From Antrihabitans cavernicola (GTDB lineage Bacteria; Actinomycetota; Actinomycetes; Mycobacteriales; Mycobacteriaceae), in the NCBI RefSeq assembly GCF_008297975.1, contig NZ_VLNY01000002.1, positions 310,001 to 374,000 on the forward strand: a stretch of 64,000 bases of DNA. The letters are read 5' to 3'. The position numbers were made by a program, and so were the translations under genes. The notes beneath the pieces are model-generated. The model was not told the origin of the DNA and did no database searches. It worked only from the letters and a program-made list of their open reading frames with translations. Positions 12,506 to 20,861 of the stretch are shown here, one piece after another (positions within the stretch are counted from its first letter, which is position 1; each line of letters starts with the position of its first letter).

Positions 12506-13888
12506 ATGGTCGCCCGGCTCACTCCGCAGGATGCAGCGTTCTACGGCGTCGAGGCCAGTAGCTCGCCCGTGCACATCGGATCGCTTGCGATCCTCCAGAA
12601 TTCGGACGGTCGGCTCGACTACGAGCGGCTGCTCGAGATCGTCGAGCGCCGACTCTTCCTGGTGCCTCGGTATCGCCAGAAGGTACGCGAAGTTCCGTTC
12701 GGGCTGGGTCGGCCGGTCTGGGTCGACGACAAAGATTTCGACATCACCTATCACATTCGGCGTTCGGCATTGCCGAAGCCGGGAACGGACGAGCAACTGC
12801 ACGAACTGGTCGCTCGGCTGACGTCGCGGCCCCTGGACGCCACGCTGCCGCTGTGGGAGATGTACCTGGTGGAAGGCTTGTCGGACAACAGGTGTGCCAT
12901 CTTCACCAAGTCGCATTCGGCGCTGGTGGACGGCGATTCCGCGCTCGAGATCGGTCATGTGATTCTCGATGCGACGCAGACACCTCGCCCGGTTGCAGAC
13001 GACCTGTGGATGCCGGGTCGAGAGCCGACGTCGTTCGGGCTGACAGTCGATGCGCTCACCGAGTTGATGGTCCGGCCGGGCGCGAGCGTCGAGTTGGTGC
13101 GGCGCACAGTCGGTGGAGTGACGTCGACGGTGGGCAATTCCGCGCGCTCGATGGTGCGCGCGGCGACTCTGGTGCAGTCTGCTGCGAAGGTGACGCCACC
13201 CAGTCCGCTCAATGCGCCCATCTCACGCAACAGACGCTTCGCGGTGGCGAAGACCGACCTGGTCGACTACGGCAGAATCAAGGCCCGCTTCGATTGCTCG
13301 ATCAACGATGCGATCTTGGCCGTTGTCACTGGCGCACTGCGCAATTGGCTGTTCTCGCGGGGTGAGCCGGTCACCGAGTCGACGAGTCTGCGTGCGCTGG
13401 TGCCGATGTCGGTCTATACCGGCGAGGGCGAGGCCAGCGAAGTGTCGTCGTTCTTGGTCGATCTTCCTGTGGGCGAACCGAACCCGGTTATTCGGCTGTC
13501 GCATATCGCGCACGCGACCGAGGTTCACAGCCGGCAGCGGACTACTGTGCGAGCGCGAACTCTGGTGCGGCTCTCCGGATTTGCGCCGGCCAGCCTGCAT
13601 GCGCTGAGCGTCCGCACGGCCAGTGGGTACGCGCAGCGCGCCTTCAATCTCCTCATCACCAATGCGCCGGGGCCGCAGGTCCCGATGTTTGTGGGCGGCG
13701 CGCGGATGCTGGAAATGTTCCCCGTGTCGCCGCTGCTGAAGAACCAGGCGTTGAGCATCGGTCTGACCTCGTACGACGGCAACGTCTACTACGGTTTGAA
13801 CGGGGACCGTGACGCTATGCCCGACGTGGACGTGGTGACGGCGCTGCTGTACGAGTCGATGGAGGAAATGCTCGATGCGAGTGCGTGA
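12506..13888 (+). CDS. WS/DGAT-family acyltransferase with altered active-site motif
   Basis: Wax-ester synthase / diacylglycerol acyltransferase family protein of 460 residues, a group that makes storage triacylglycerol from acyl-CoA and diacylglycerol. It starts with the typical MVARLTPQDAAFYGVE and ends with the DUF1298 C-terminal domain (SYDGNVYYGLNGD, then DVVTALLYESMEEML). The catalytic motif HHxxxDG appears here as HSALVDG: the second His, which is the base in characterised members, is Ser. M. tuberculosis has Tgs3 (Rv3233c/Rv3234c) in this chromosomal slot. Activity is therefore uncertain. Confidence 0.88.
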   Translation: MVARLTPQDAAFYGVEASSSPVHIGSLAILQNSDGRLDYERLLEIVERRLFLVPRYRQKVREVPFGLGRPVWVDDKDFDITYHIRRSALPKPGTDEQLHELVARLTSRPLDATLPLWEMYLVEGLSDNRCAIFTKSHSALVDGDSALEIGHVILDATQTPRPVADDLWMPGREPTSFGLTVDALTELMVRPGASVELVRRTVGGVTSTVGNSARSMVRAATLVQSAAKVTPPSPLNAPISRNRRFAVAKTDLVDYGRIKARFDCSINDAILAVVTGALRNWLFSRGEPVTESTSLRALVPMSVYTGEGEASEVSSFLVDLPVGEPNPVIRLSHIAHATEVHSRQRTTVRARTLVRLSGFAPASLHALSVRTASGYAQRAFNLLITNAPGPQVPMFVGGARMLEMFPVSPLLKNQALSIGLTSYDGNVYYGLNGDRDAMPDVDVVTALLYESMEEMLDASA

Positions 13889-13906
13889 GCAGTTCGGAGT
13901 GGTCCG

Positions 13907-14431
13907 GTGAGGGTCTACATCCCCGCGACCGTGCGGATGCTGCGCACGCTCGTGACCGAGCGTGAGTTGCTGCCCGTCAACGGGACGGCGTTCGCGATCA
14001 CACCCGCGCTGCGTGAGGCCTACTCGTCCGGTGACGACGACGAATTGGCCGAAGTCGCGATGGCCGAGGCCGCGCGCGCATCGCTACGTCTACTCGCCGC
14101 CGAGAGCGAGGACGGCGCCGAGATCCACAATTCCGACGGCGCACCGGTGCGGCGCCGCGCGGTCATCGCCGCTGACGTGGACGGCGCCCGCCTACGACCG
14201 GACCTCGACGATGCGGTGGTGCGGCTGACCGGTCCCGTCGAGTACGCGCAGGTGGCGTCGGCGCACGTCGACCTCGCCGAAGCGGAAACGACCATCGAAC
14301 GGGCCATCGCGGTGATCGACGACGCCGATCTGGGGGACGCCGATGCGGAGTTCGTGCTCGGCGATGCCGAAGATCACGAGCTCGCCTGGTACGCCGCGCA
14401 GGAGCTGCCATTCCTCGTCGAGCTGCTCTGA
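13907..14431 (+). CDS. DUF6912 family protein
   Basis: Acidic protein of 174 residues starting MRVYIPATVRMLRTL, matching the uncharacterised actinobacterial family of Rv3231c. It has no signal peptide, membrane segment or known catalytic motif. It begins 18 bases after the WS/DGAT stop and is likely in the same transcript. Asp/Glu-rich stretches (SGDDDELAEVAMAEA, DDADLGDADAEF) dominate. Function unknown. Confidence 0.8.
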   Translation: MRVYIPATVRMLRTLVTERELLPVNGTAFAITPALREAYSSGDDDELAEVAMAEAARASLRLLAAESEDGAEIHNSDGAPVRRRAVIAADVDGARLRPDLDDAVVRLTGPVEYAQVASAHVDLAEAETTIERAIAVIDDADLGDADAEFVLGDAEDHELAWYAAQELPFLVELL

Positions 14432-14449
14432 GCGCTCCCTACTTGCAAG

Positions 14450-14479
14450 TAACTTACGAACCCGTAACCCTGGTATCCT
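14450..14479 (+). promoter_or_regulatory. Promoter and palindromic operator of the reductase-desaturase operon
   Basis: A -10 hexamer TATCCT (14474-14479) lies 18 bp after TAACTT (14450-14455). The -35 region overlaps two palindromes: ACTTGCAAGT (14441-14450) and TTACGAACCCGTAA (14454-14467, five-base arms, four-base spacer). This is the layout of a repressor site, plausibly for a TetR-type lipid regulator, but the regulator is not identified. Confidence 0.5.
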
Positions 14480-14515
14480 TTGGATGACCTCACACCGGAT
14501 CGGATGGACAGCGCA

Positions 14516-15652
14516 ATGGGTTTGCGGAACTGGCTCGAGGCGCCTGTCGCGGAAGTGGCCGCGCCGTGGCGCTCGCGTCTGAACTTGGTGCGTGGGGCCG
14601 TCGCGCGAGTGACCACACCGTTGCTGCCCGACGACTATCTTCATCTCGCCAACCCGCTGTGGTCGGCTCGTGAGCTGCGTGGCCGCATCGTCGAGGTGCG
14701 GAAGGAAACCGCTGATTCGTGCACGCTGGTGATCAAGCCGGGTTGGGGTTTCGACTTCGATTACAAGGCGGGCCAGTACGTCGGTATCGGCCTGCACATC
14801 GACGGGCGATGGCACTGGCGGTCGTACTCGCTGACCTCGGCACCCGTCGAGTCCGGGTCGATGCGTCCGGGTGATCGCAAATTGATCTCCATCGCGGTCA
14901 AGGCCATGCCGGAGGGCTTCCTGTCGAGTCATATCGTCAGCGGCGTGCCGTCGGGCACCATCGTGCGACTGGCAGCGCCGAAGGGCGATTTCGCGTTGCC
15001 CAAGCCGCCGCCTGCCAAGATTCTGTTTCTCACCGCGGGCAGCGGCATCACTCCGGTGCTGTCCATGCTGCGAACCATGAAGGGCCGCAACGAACTGACC
15101 GACGTGGTGCACGTGCATTCGGCACCGACTGACGAGGACGTCATGTTCGGTGCGGAACTGCGCGAGCTTGCAGCGCGCAACCCCAACTTCGTCACCCGGA
15201 TCCACCTGACGAGAAGTCAAGGCAAATTCGCGCTGGCCTCGCTGGACGAGCAGTTCCCGGACTGGCGCGAACGCGACACCTGGGCCTGCGGTCCGGTGTC
15301 CATGCTCAACGAGATCGAACAGGTCTGGCGTGACGCAGGCCTATCCGATCGACTCCATCTGGAGCGTTTCGAAATCGCCCGTGCCGACACGTCGGGGCAT
15401 GGCGGCACCGTCACCTTCGCCAAAGCCGGCCGGTCGCTGGCAGTGGACGGGGCGACGACGTTGCTGCAGGCTGGTGAGCAGGTTGGCGTCGCGATGCCCT
15501 TCGGTTGTCGGATGGGCATCTGTCAAACCTGCGTCGTTCCGTTGACCGATGGCCATGTTCGGGACATTCGTTCCGGTCAGGAGCATCGCGAGGGCGATCG
15601 CGTCCAGACTTGCATCTCGGTTGCCGCAGGCAACTGCACGCTCGACCTGTAG
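14516..15652 (+). CDS. Ferredoxin reductase partner of acyl-CoA desaturase
   Basis: Flavin- and iron-sulfur-containing reductase of about 378 residues, homologous to Rv3230c, which feeds electrons from NADPH to the DesA3 stearoyl-CoA desaturase in M. tuberculosis. Domains: FAD-binding barrel ([11 protein letters not shown]), NAD(P)-binding fold ([16 protein letters not shown]) and a C-terminal plant-type [2Fe-2S] domain with CRMGICQTC. The frame opens with a TTG at 14480, but that abuts the likely -10 box, so the ATG at 14516 (or 14504) is preferred. The desaturase gene follows 30 bp downstream. Confidence 0.9.
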   Translation: MGLRNWLEAPVAEVAAPWRSRLNLVRGAVARVTTPLLPDDYLHLANPLWSARELRGRIVEVRKETADSCTLVIKPGWGFDFDYKAGQYVGIGLHIDGRWHWRSYSLTSAPVESGSMRPGDRKLISIAVKAMPEGFLSSHIVSGVPSGTIVRLAAPKGDFALPKPPPAKILFLTAGSGITPVLSMLRTMKGRNELTDVVHVHSAPTDEDVMFGAELRELAARNPNFVTRIHLTRSQGKFALASLDEQFPDWRERDTWACGPVSMLNEIEQVWRDAGLSDRLHLERFEIARADTSGHGGTVTFAKAGRSLAVDGATTLLQAGEQVGVAMPFGCRMGICQTCVVPLTDGHVRDIRSGQEHREGDRVQTCISVAAGNCTLDL

Positions 15653-15682
15653 CTCGTTCCCACACCAAACGGAGGATGTCCG

Positions 15683-17008
15683 GTGGCTATCACCGATATC
15701 AAGGCGTTCACGCATCTCACCGACGCCGACGTCGAGGCGCTCGGCCGTGAGTTGGATGTCATCCGCCGCGACATCGAAGAGTCGCGCGGCATTCGTGATG
15801 CCAAATACATCCGTCGCACCATCAAGCTGCAGCGTGCGTTGGAGGTCGGCGGACGTGCCACCCTGTTCGCGAGCAAGTATCGGCCGGCCTGGGTTGCGGG
15901 CACGGTGATGCTCACGCTGTCGAAGATGATCGAGAACATGGAGCTCGGCCACAACGTCAGCCATGGCCAGTGGGATTGGATGAACGATCCGGAGATCCAC
16001 TCCACGTCGTGGGAGTGGGACATGACCGGCCCGTCGGCGCACTGGAAGCGTGCGCACAACTACTCGCATCACACGTATACCAACATCGTCGGCATGGACG
16101 ACGACATCGGCTTCGGCATCCTGCGCATGACGCGCGACGAGGAGTGGCGGCCGGTCAACCTCTTGCAGCCGATCGCGAACATCATTCTGGCTGCCACGTT
16201 CGAGTGGGGCATCGCCCTGCACGACCTGGACAAGGAGAAGGAACTTCGCGGCGTCGATCCGAAGGATTTCTTCTCCGAGCCGAACAAGGAGTTCTGGGCG
16301 AAGATCGCGAAGCAGGTCGGCAAGGACTTCGTGATCTACCCGGCGCTGACCGGTCCTGCGTGGAAGACCACGTTGGCCGCGAATGCGACTGCCAACCTGG
16401 CCCGCAACCTGTGGACGTACGCGGTCATCTTCTGTGGCCATTTCCCGGACGGTGCCGAGAAGTTCACGGTTGAGCAGTTCGAGAACGAGACACACGCCGA
16501 GTGGTACCTCCGCCAGATGCTGGGCAGCGCGAACATCAAGGCCGGCCCGCTGATGGCGTTCATGACCGGCAATCTGAGCTACCAGATCGAGCATCACCTG
16601 TTCCCCGACCTGCCCAGCAACCGCTACGGCGAGATCTCTGTTCGGGTGCAGGCGCTGTGCGACAAGTACGACCTGCCCTACACCACGGGTTCGATCGGAA
16701 AGCAATATCTGTTGGCGTTCCGCACGATTCACAAGTTGGCGTTGCCCGACCGATTTCTGAAACGGACCGCCGACGACGCTCCCGAGACGTCGTCCGAGCG
16801 TCGATTCGCAGGCATCACCGACACGGTCAATGCGCTGCGCGTCGATCCCGCGACCGGCGAGATGCGCGGACTCCGGTCGGCGATGGTCGAGGCCAAGGCC
16901 GCGATGCGAGCCAAGAAGGTCGAGGCCAAGGCCGCTTTGCGGATCAAGAAGATCGAAGCCAAGGCCGCATTGCGCGAGGCGAAGGCTCAGCGCAAGCGCG
17001 CGAATTGA
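15683..17008 (+). CDS. Membrane fatty-acid (acyl-CoA) desaturase, DesA3-like
   Basis: Diiron membrane desaturase of 441 residues, probably stearoyl-CoA delta-9 desaturase, working with the reductase encoded upstream. Histidine boxes are present: HNVSH, HNYSHH and QIEHH. Membrane helices are short and less hydrophobic than in animal enzymes, typical of this actinobacterial group. The GTG start has a good GGAGG seven to eight bases upstream. The last 45 residues consist of repeated EAKAA(M/L)R-type units that end KAQRKRAN, forming a basic helical tail not needed for catalysis. Converges with rsgA. Confidence 0.93.
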   Translation: MAITDIKAFTHLTDADVEALGRELDVIRRDIEESRGIRDAKYIRRTIKLQRALEVGGRATLFASKYRPAWVAGTVMLTLSKMIENMELGHNVSHGQWDWMNDPEIHSTSWEWDMTGPSAHWKRAHNYSHHTYTNIVGMDDDIGFGILRMTRDEEWRPVNLLQPIANIILAATFEWGIALHDLDKEKELRGVDPKDFFSEPNKEFWAKIAKQVGKDFVIYPALTGPAWKTTLAANATANLARNLWTYAVIFCGHFPDGAEKFTVEQFENETHAEWYLRQMLGSANIKAGPLMAFMTGNLSYQIEHHLFPDLPSNRYGEISVRVQALCDKYDLPYTTGSIGKQYLLAFRTIHKLALPDRFLKRTADDAPETSSERRFAGITDTVNALRVDPATGEMRGLRSAMVEAKAAMRAKKVEAKAALRIKKIEAKAALREAKAQRKRAN

Positions 17009-17014
17009 CCTTCG

Positions 17015-18034
17015 TCAGGTCGGCCGGTCCCATGCGTCGTTGCTGCTGACCGCGGTCAGCAGCAACCGGACGGCTTCGACTCGGCGAGCAGCCTTGCCCT
17101 CCAGCAGATCCAGTGCGCATTCCGGGTCCGCGGGTGGTCCGAGGTGCGTGCAACCTCGCGGGCAATCCAGCGCTGCCGCAGCTAGATCGGCGAACGCGGC
17201 CACGACGTCCGCGGGGGAGATGTGCGCGAGACCGAACGACCGGATGCCGGGTGTGTCGATCACCCAACCCGATGTGCGCAGCGGTAGCGCTACCGACTGC
17301 GTCGATGTGTGTCGACCTTTGCCGACTCCGGACACCACGCCCACAGCTCGGTCGGCATCCGGGACGAGCCTGTTGACCAACGTCGACTTCCCGACGCCGG
17401 AGTGCCCGATCAGCGCAGTGAGTTTGCCGTCCACCACAGCGAGGACGTCGTCCAGCGGTTCGCTGCTGCCGCCGAGCACCACCGGCAGATCGAGGTCGGC
17501 GAACGAGCTGGCGAACTCCTGGTGCGATTCCAAGTCGCTCTTGGTCAAGCACAGAATCGGTTGCAGCCCACCGGCATACGCGGCAATCAGGGTGCGTTCG
17601 ACGAAGCCGGTCCGCGGTGGCGGGTCGGCGAGTGCGACCACTATCAGCAGCTGCTCGGCATTGGCAACCACGATGCGTTCGAACGGATCGGTGTCGTCAG
17701 CGGTACGGCGCAGCACAGATCGGCGATCGCTGACGCGGACGATCCGGGCAAGTGTGTCGGTCTTGCCGGAGAGATCGCCGACGATGTCGACCTCGTCACC
17801 GACCACGATCGGGGTACGCCCGAGTTCGCGTGCGCGCATGGCGATTACGTGCTTGTCGGGATCGCCGCCCAGTGCGCAGCCCCAACGGCCGCGGTCGACG
17901 GAGACCACCATCGCGGACTCGGCGCTCTCGTGTTGTGGCCGAGTCTTTGTGCGGGGACGCGAACTCTTGCCCGGGCGTACCCGGACATCGGATTCGTCGT
18001 ACTCGCGTCGTTTCAGTGGAAGAGGCTTTCCCAC
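17015..18034 (-). CDS. rsgA: Ribosome small subunit-dependent GTPase A
   Basis: Circularly permuted GTPase of about 339 residues that assists late 30S assembly. N-terminal OB-fold, then G4 (TKSD), G1 (GHSGVGKST), G2/G3 (DTPGIRSF) in permuted order, and a C-terminal Cys/His zinc site ([16 protein letters not shown]). The conserved actinobacterial start region [13 protein letters not shown] is preceded by the GTG at 18034, which lies inside the end of aroA (22-bp overlap), so the pair is probably co-transcribed and translationally coupled. Confidence 0.93.
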   Translation of the reverse strand: MGKPLPLKRREYDESDVRVRPGKSSRPRTKTRPQHESAESAMVVSVDRGRWGCALGGDPDKHVIAMRARELGRTPIVVGDEVDIVGDLSGKTDTLARIVRVSDRRSVLRRTADDTDPFERIVVANAEQLLIVVALADPPPRTGFVERTLIAAYAGGLQPILCLTKSDLESHQEFASSFADLDLPVVLGGSSEPLDDVLAVVDGKLTALIGHSGVGKSTLVNRLVPDADRAVGVVSGVGKGRHTSTQSVALPLRTSGWVIDTPGIRSFGLAHISPADVVAAFADLAAAALDCPRGCTHLGPPADPECALDLLEGKAARRVEAVRLLLTAVSSNDAWDRPT

Positions 18035-19299
18035 ATACCCGTGAAATCGGGGAGCGTCTTCGCGGTTGTGCCGATGTCCTCGACCTCGATGCCGTCGACG
18101 CAGAGTCCGAGAATGGCTCCGGCCGTTGCCATTCGGTGATCGGCGTAGGAGTGCCACACACCGTCGTGCAGCGGGGCTGGCACGATGTCCAGGCCGTCTT
18201 CGGTCTCGGTGACGTTGCCGCCGAGCGCATTGATCTCGGTGGTCAGCGCTGCCAGCCGATCGGTTTCGTGGCCGCGAAGATGTGCGATGCCCCGCAGCCA
18301 CGACGGCGAATCTGCCAGTGCCGCAAGGGCTGCCACGGTGGGCGTGAGCTCGCCGATGTCGTGCAGGTCGATGTCGATGCCGTGCAATTGCTTCGGACCT
18401 GTCACCGAGAGGGTTCCGTCGATGTAGGCGACGTGTGCGCCCATCTGCTCGAGGATGTCGCGGATCGCGTCGCCCGGCTGTGTGGTCTTCACCGGCCACG
18501 ACGGGACACTCACCTGGCCGCCGGTCACCGCGGCTGCGGCAAGAAACGCGGTGGCGTTGGACAGATCCGGTTCCACTGCCCAATCGACCGGGCGAATCGG
18601 GCCGGGCGAGACGATCCAGGTGTCGGCTTCGGTGCTCTCGGAAGGGGATTCGACCCGCACGCCCGCGGCGCGGAGCATGTCGACGGTCATCTCGATGTGC
18701 GGCATCGAAGGGACCGGCTTGCCGCTGTGGTGTACGCGGATGCCGTCGTCGAATCTGGCGGCCGAGAGCAGCAGTCCGGAGACGAACTGCGACGATCCCG
18801 ACGCGTCGATGGTGACTGTGCCACCGGCGACTGACGCCCCGCCGACGACAGTGAACGGCAGCGCGTTTCCGTCGACGTCGGCGCCGATGGCGCGGAGAGC
18901 ATTCAAGATCGTGTCGAGCGGTCGTTGTCGGGCTTGCTCGTCGCCGTCGAACGCGACCGGGCCGCTCGCCAGTGCTGCGACCGGGGGCAGAAAACGCATC
19001 ACGGTTCCGGCGAGGCCGCAGTCGATGTCCGCGCTGCCGAGTTGTCCGGGCGTCACGCGGAGGACGGTTCCGTCGCCGTCGATGTCGGTGCCCAGAGCGC
19101 GAAGGGCGTAGATCATCAGATTGGTGTCGCGACTGCGCAGGGCGCCGGTGATGGTGGACGGGCCGTCGGCCAACGCAGCAAGCACCAGCGCGCGGTTGGT
19201 GATCGATTTGGAACCGGGCAGCGCGACTGTGGCATGTACGGGTGCCTGCGCGAGGGGTGCTCTCCAAACGTCCACGTACCCCATCTTTGCGCATCGCAC
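18013..19299 (-). CDS. aroA: 3-phosphoshikimate 1-carboxyvinyltransferase (EPSP synthase)
   Basis: Sixth step of the shikimate pathway: transfers enolpyruvyl from PEP to shikimate-3-phosphate. 428 residues, with [16 protein letters not shown] near the N terminus and the C-terminal signature region [12 protein letters not shown] (R-x-K/H-E-(S/T)-DR) intact. An alternative start at 19284 ([11 protein letters not shown]) removes five residues. It is divergent from the SRAP gene with fewer than 45 bp between, so the two promoters must overlap or one transcript is leaderless. Confidence 0.95.
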   Translation of the reverse strand: MRCAKMGYVDVWRAPLAQAPVHATVALPGSKSITNRALVLAALADGPSTITGALRSRDTNLMIYALRALGTDIDGDGTVLRVTPGQLGSADIDCGLAGTVMRFLPPVAALASGPVAFDGDEQARQRPLDTILNALRAIGADVDGNALPFTVVGGASVAGGTVTIDASGSSQFVSGLLLSAARFDDGIRVHHSGKPVPSMPHIEMTVDMLRAAGVRVESPSESTEADTWIVSPGPIRPVDWAVEPDLSNATAFLAAAAVTGGQVSVPSWPVKTTQPGDAIRDILEQMGAHVAYIDGTLSVTGPKQLHGIDIDLHDIGELTPTVAALAALADSPSWLRGIAHLRGHETDRLAALTTEINALGGNVTETEDGLDIVPAPLHDGVWHSYADHRMATAGAILGLCVDGIEVEDIGTTAKTLPDFTGMWESLFH

Positions 19300-19326
19300 G
19301 TCGGTGGCTCATGCCAGCATGGAGTC

Positions 19327-20118
19327 ATGTGCGGCAGATATGCGACCACCACGGACCCGGCATTGCTGGCTGTCGACCTCGATGCGGTCGACGAGACCGA
19401 TCCGGACGAGGATCTGCTGCCCGAAGAAAAGGGGCCCAACTACAACGTCGCGCCCACCACCAAAGTATTGACGGTGGTGCAGCGCCACGACCGCTCCCAC
19501 CCCGACGACGACGCAACCCTGCGGGTACGCCGGATGCGATGGGGGCTGGTGCCGCGGTGGACCAAACCGGCCGAGCCCGGAGTGCCCGCGAGGGGGCCAC
19601 CGCTTTTCAACGCCCGAGCCGACAAGGCTGCGACTACCCCCGCGTTTCGAGATGCGTTGAAGACCAAGCGCTGCCTGGTGCCGATGGACGGTTGGTACGA
19701 GTGGCTGACCGAACCGTCGGCGGACAAGAAGGCCACCAAGGTGCCGTACTTCATGACGCCTGAGGACGGCTCGCGGCTCTACATGGCGGGCCTCTGGTCG
19801 GCGTGGCGCGATGGCGACCGTCCGCCGCTGCTGAGCTGCACCATCCTGACCGCCGATGCGGTCGGTGACTTGACACGCATCCACGATCGGATGCCGCTGA
19901 TCATGCCGAAGGAGCACTGGGGGAGTTGGCTTGATCCGGATCGTCAGGTGGATCCGGCGTTGCTGGAATCGCCGAGCCTGGACGTGGTTGGTGCGCTCGA
20001 AATCAGGCCGGTGTCGCCGCTGGTCAACAGCGTCAAGAACAACGCGCCGGAATTGGTCGACCGTGTTGACCCAGGAACGGTGCAGGATCGAAGCGGCGAG
20101 CAGATCAGCTTGCTCTAG
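19327..20118 (+). CDS. SRAP (HMCES/YedK) abasic-site DNA-protein crosslink protein
   Basis: SOS response-associated peptidase family, 263 residues. The start is fixed by the invariant Met-Cys: Cys2 (MCGRYAT) is exposed after Met removal and forms the thiazolidine crosslink with abasic sites in single-stranded DNA. Other active-site parts are visible: NVAPT, GWYEW (Glu) and HDRMPLI (His). Equivalent to Rv3226c, next to aroA as in mycobacteria. The role is protecting abasic sites during replication. Confidence 0.93.
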   Translation: MCGRYATTTDPALLAVDLDAVDETDPDEDLLPEEKGPNYNVAPTTKVLTVVQRHDRSHPDDDATLRVRRMRWGLVPRWTKPAEPGVPARGPPLFNARADKAATTPAFRDALKTKRCLVPMDGWYEWLTEPSADKKATKVPYFMTPEDGSRLYMAGLWSAWRDGDRPPLLSCTILTADAVGDLTRIHDRMPLIMPKEHWGSWLDPDRQVDPALLESPSLDVVGALEIRPVSPLVNSVKNNAPELVDRVDPGTVQDRSGEQISLL

Positions 20119-20146
20119 TGCACCAGCCGATCGGGAGGGCACCGCT

Positions 20147-20707
20147 GTGTTCAACGACCTGTTCCAGATGCAGATCCCGATGCTCGAGAAGATTCTCCGG
20201 ACCGTCCTTGTATACGTCGTCATCATCGTGCTGTTTCGCATGATCGGGAAGCGCGGGCTCGCGGCGTTGAACACCTTCGACTTCGTTGTGATCTTCCTGC
20301 TCAGCAACGTGGTGCAGAACGCGATCATCGGCGAGGACAACAGCCTGCTGGGTGGGGCGATCGGTGCCGTGACGTTGATCGCGGTCAACGCGGCGGTCAA
20401 CCGGTTGATCGTGGTGAGCCCGCTGACGTCGCGGCTGTTGGAAGGAACCGCGACCACGGTCATCACCGATGGCAAGGTCGACGAGGCGGAGGTTCGACGT
20501 CTCGGGTTGGACCGCGCCGAGCTGGAACATGCGGTGCGCGTGCAGAACGGTGACAGCATCGCCGATGTGACGCACGGCGAACTGGACCCCAGCGGGAAGC
20601 TGGTGTTGGACGTCGACGACGACGCCAAACCGGTCACCCGCCGCGACCTGGCCGAGGTGTTGGCGCGGCTGGACAGCATCGATCGGCGGTTGTCCGCGCA
20701 GCGGTAG
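20147..20707 (+). CDS. DUF421 (YetF/YcaP-like) membrane protein
   Basis: Protein of 186 residues with three membrane helices in the first 90 residues (ILRTVLVYVVIIVLFRMIGKRG, FDFVVIFLLSNVVQNAII, GAIGAVTLIAVNAAVNRLIVV) followed by a cytosolic DUF421 domain. The motif RxxGKRxLxxLxxFDFVV is the family signature. GTG at 20147 has GGGAGG upstream. Family role is unclear; some members are spore or envelope proteins in Firmicutes. A charged tail (VTRRDLAEVLARLDSIDRRL) ends it. Confidence 0.85.
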   Translation: MFNDLFQMQIPMLEKILRTVLVYVVIIVLFRMIGKRGLAALNTFDFVVIFLLSNVVQNAIIGEDNSLLGGAIGAVTLIAVNAAVNRLIVVSPLTSRLLEGTATTVITDGKVDEAEVRRLGLDRAELEHAVRVQNGDSIADVTHGELDPSGKLVLDVDDDAKPVTRRDLAEVLARLDSIDRRLSAQR

Positions 20708-20717
20708 TGGGTCTCAG

Positions 20718-20855
20718 TTGACTGCGCGCAACGGAGCTGAATTCCGGCGGAGGATGTCCAACGCAGCCAACTACGCCAAGACGATGTTCGAACAGCTCGC
20801 GTGGTGGGCCACGACTCTCACCGAGGCACGCGCCAGGACGCCCTACCCGGCGTAG
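20718..20855 (+). pseudogene. C-terminal remnant of an NADPH-dependent FMN reductase
   Basis: A short open frame from TTG 20718 (or ATG 20754) to TAG 20853-20855 encodes NAANYAKTMFEQLAWW followed by a short Ala/Arg-rich end. This resembles the last 30-40 residues of NAD(P)H-dependent FMN reductases, which often end in a LxWWAxALxxAR segment. No flavodoxin-like body is found upstream, so it is read as a deletion remnant. The match is from memory and the fragment is short. Confidence 0.5.
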
Positions 20856-20861
20856 TCGCCA

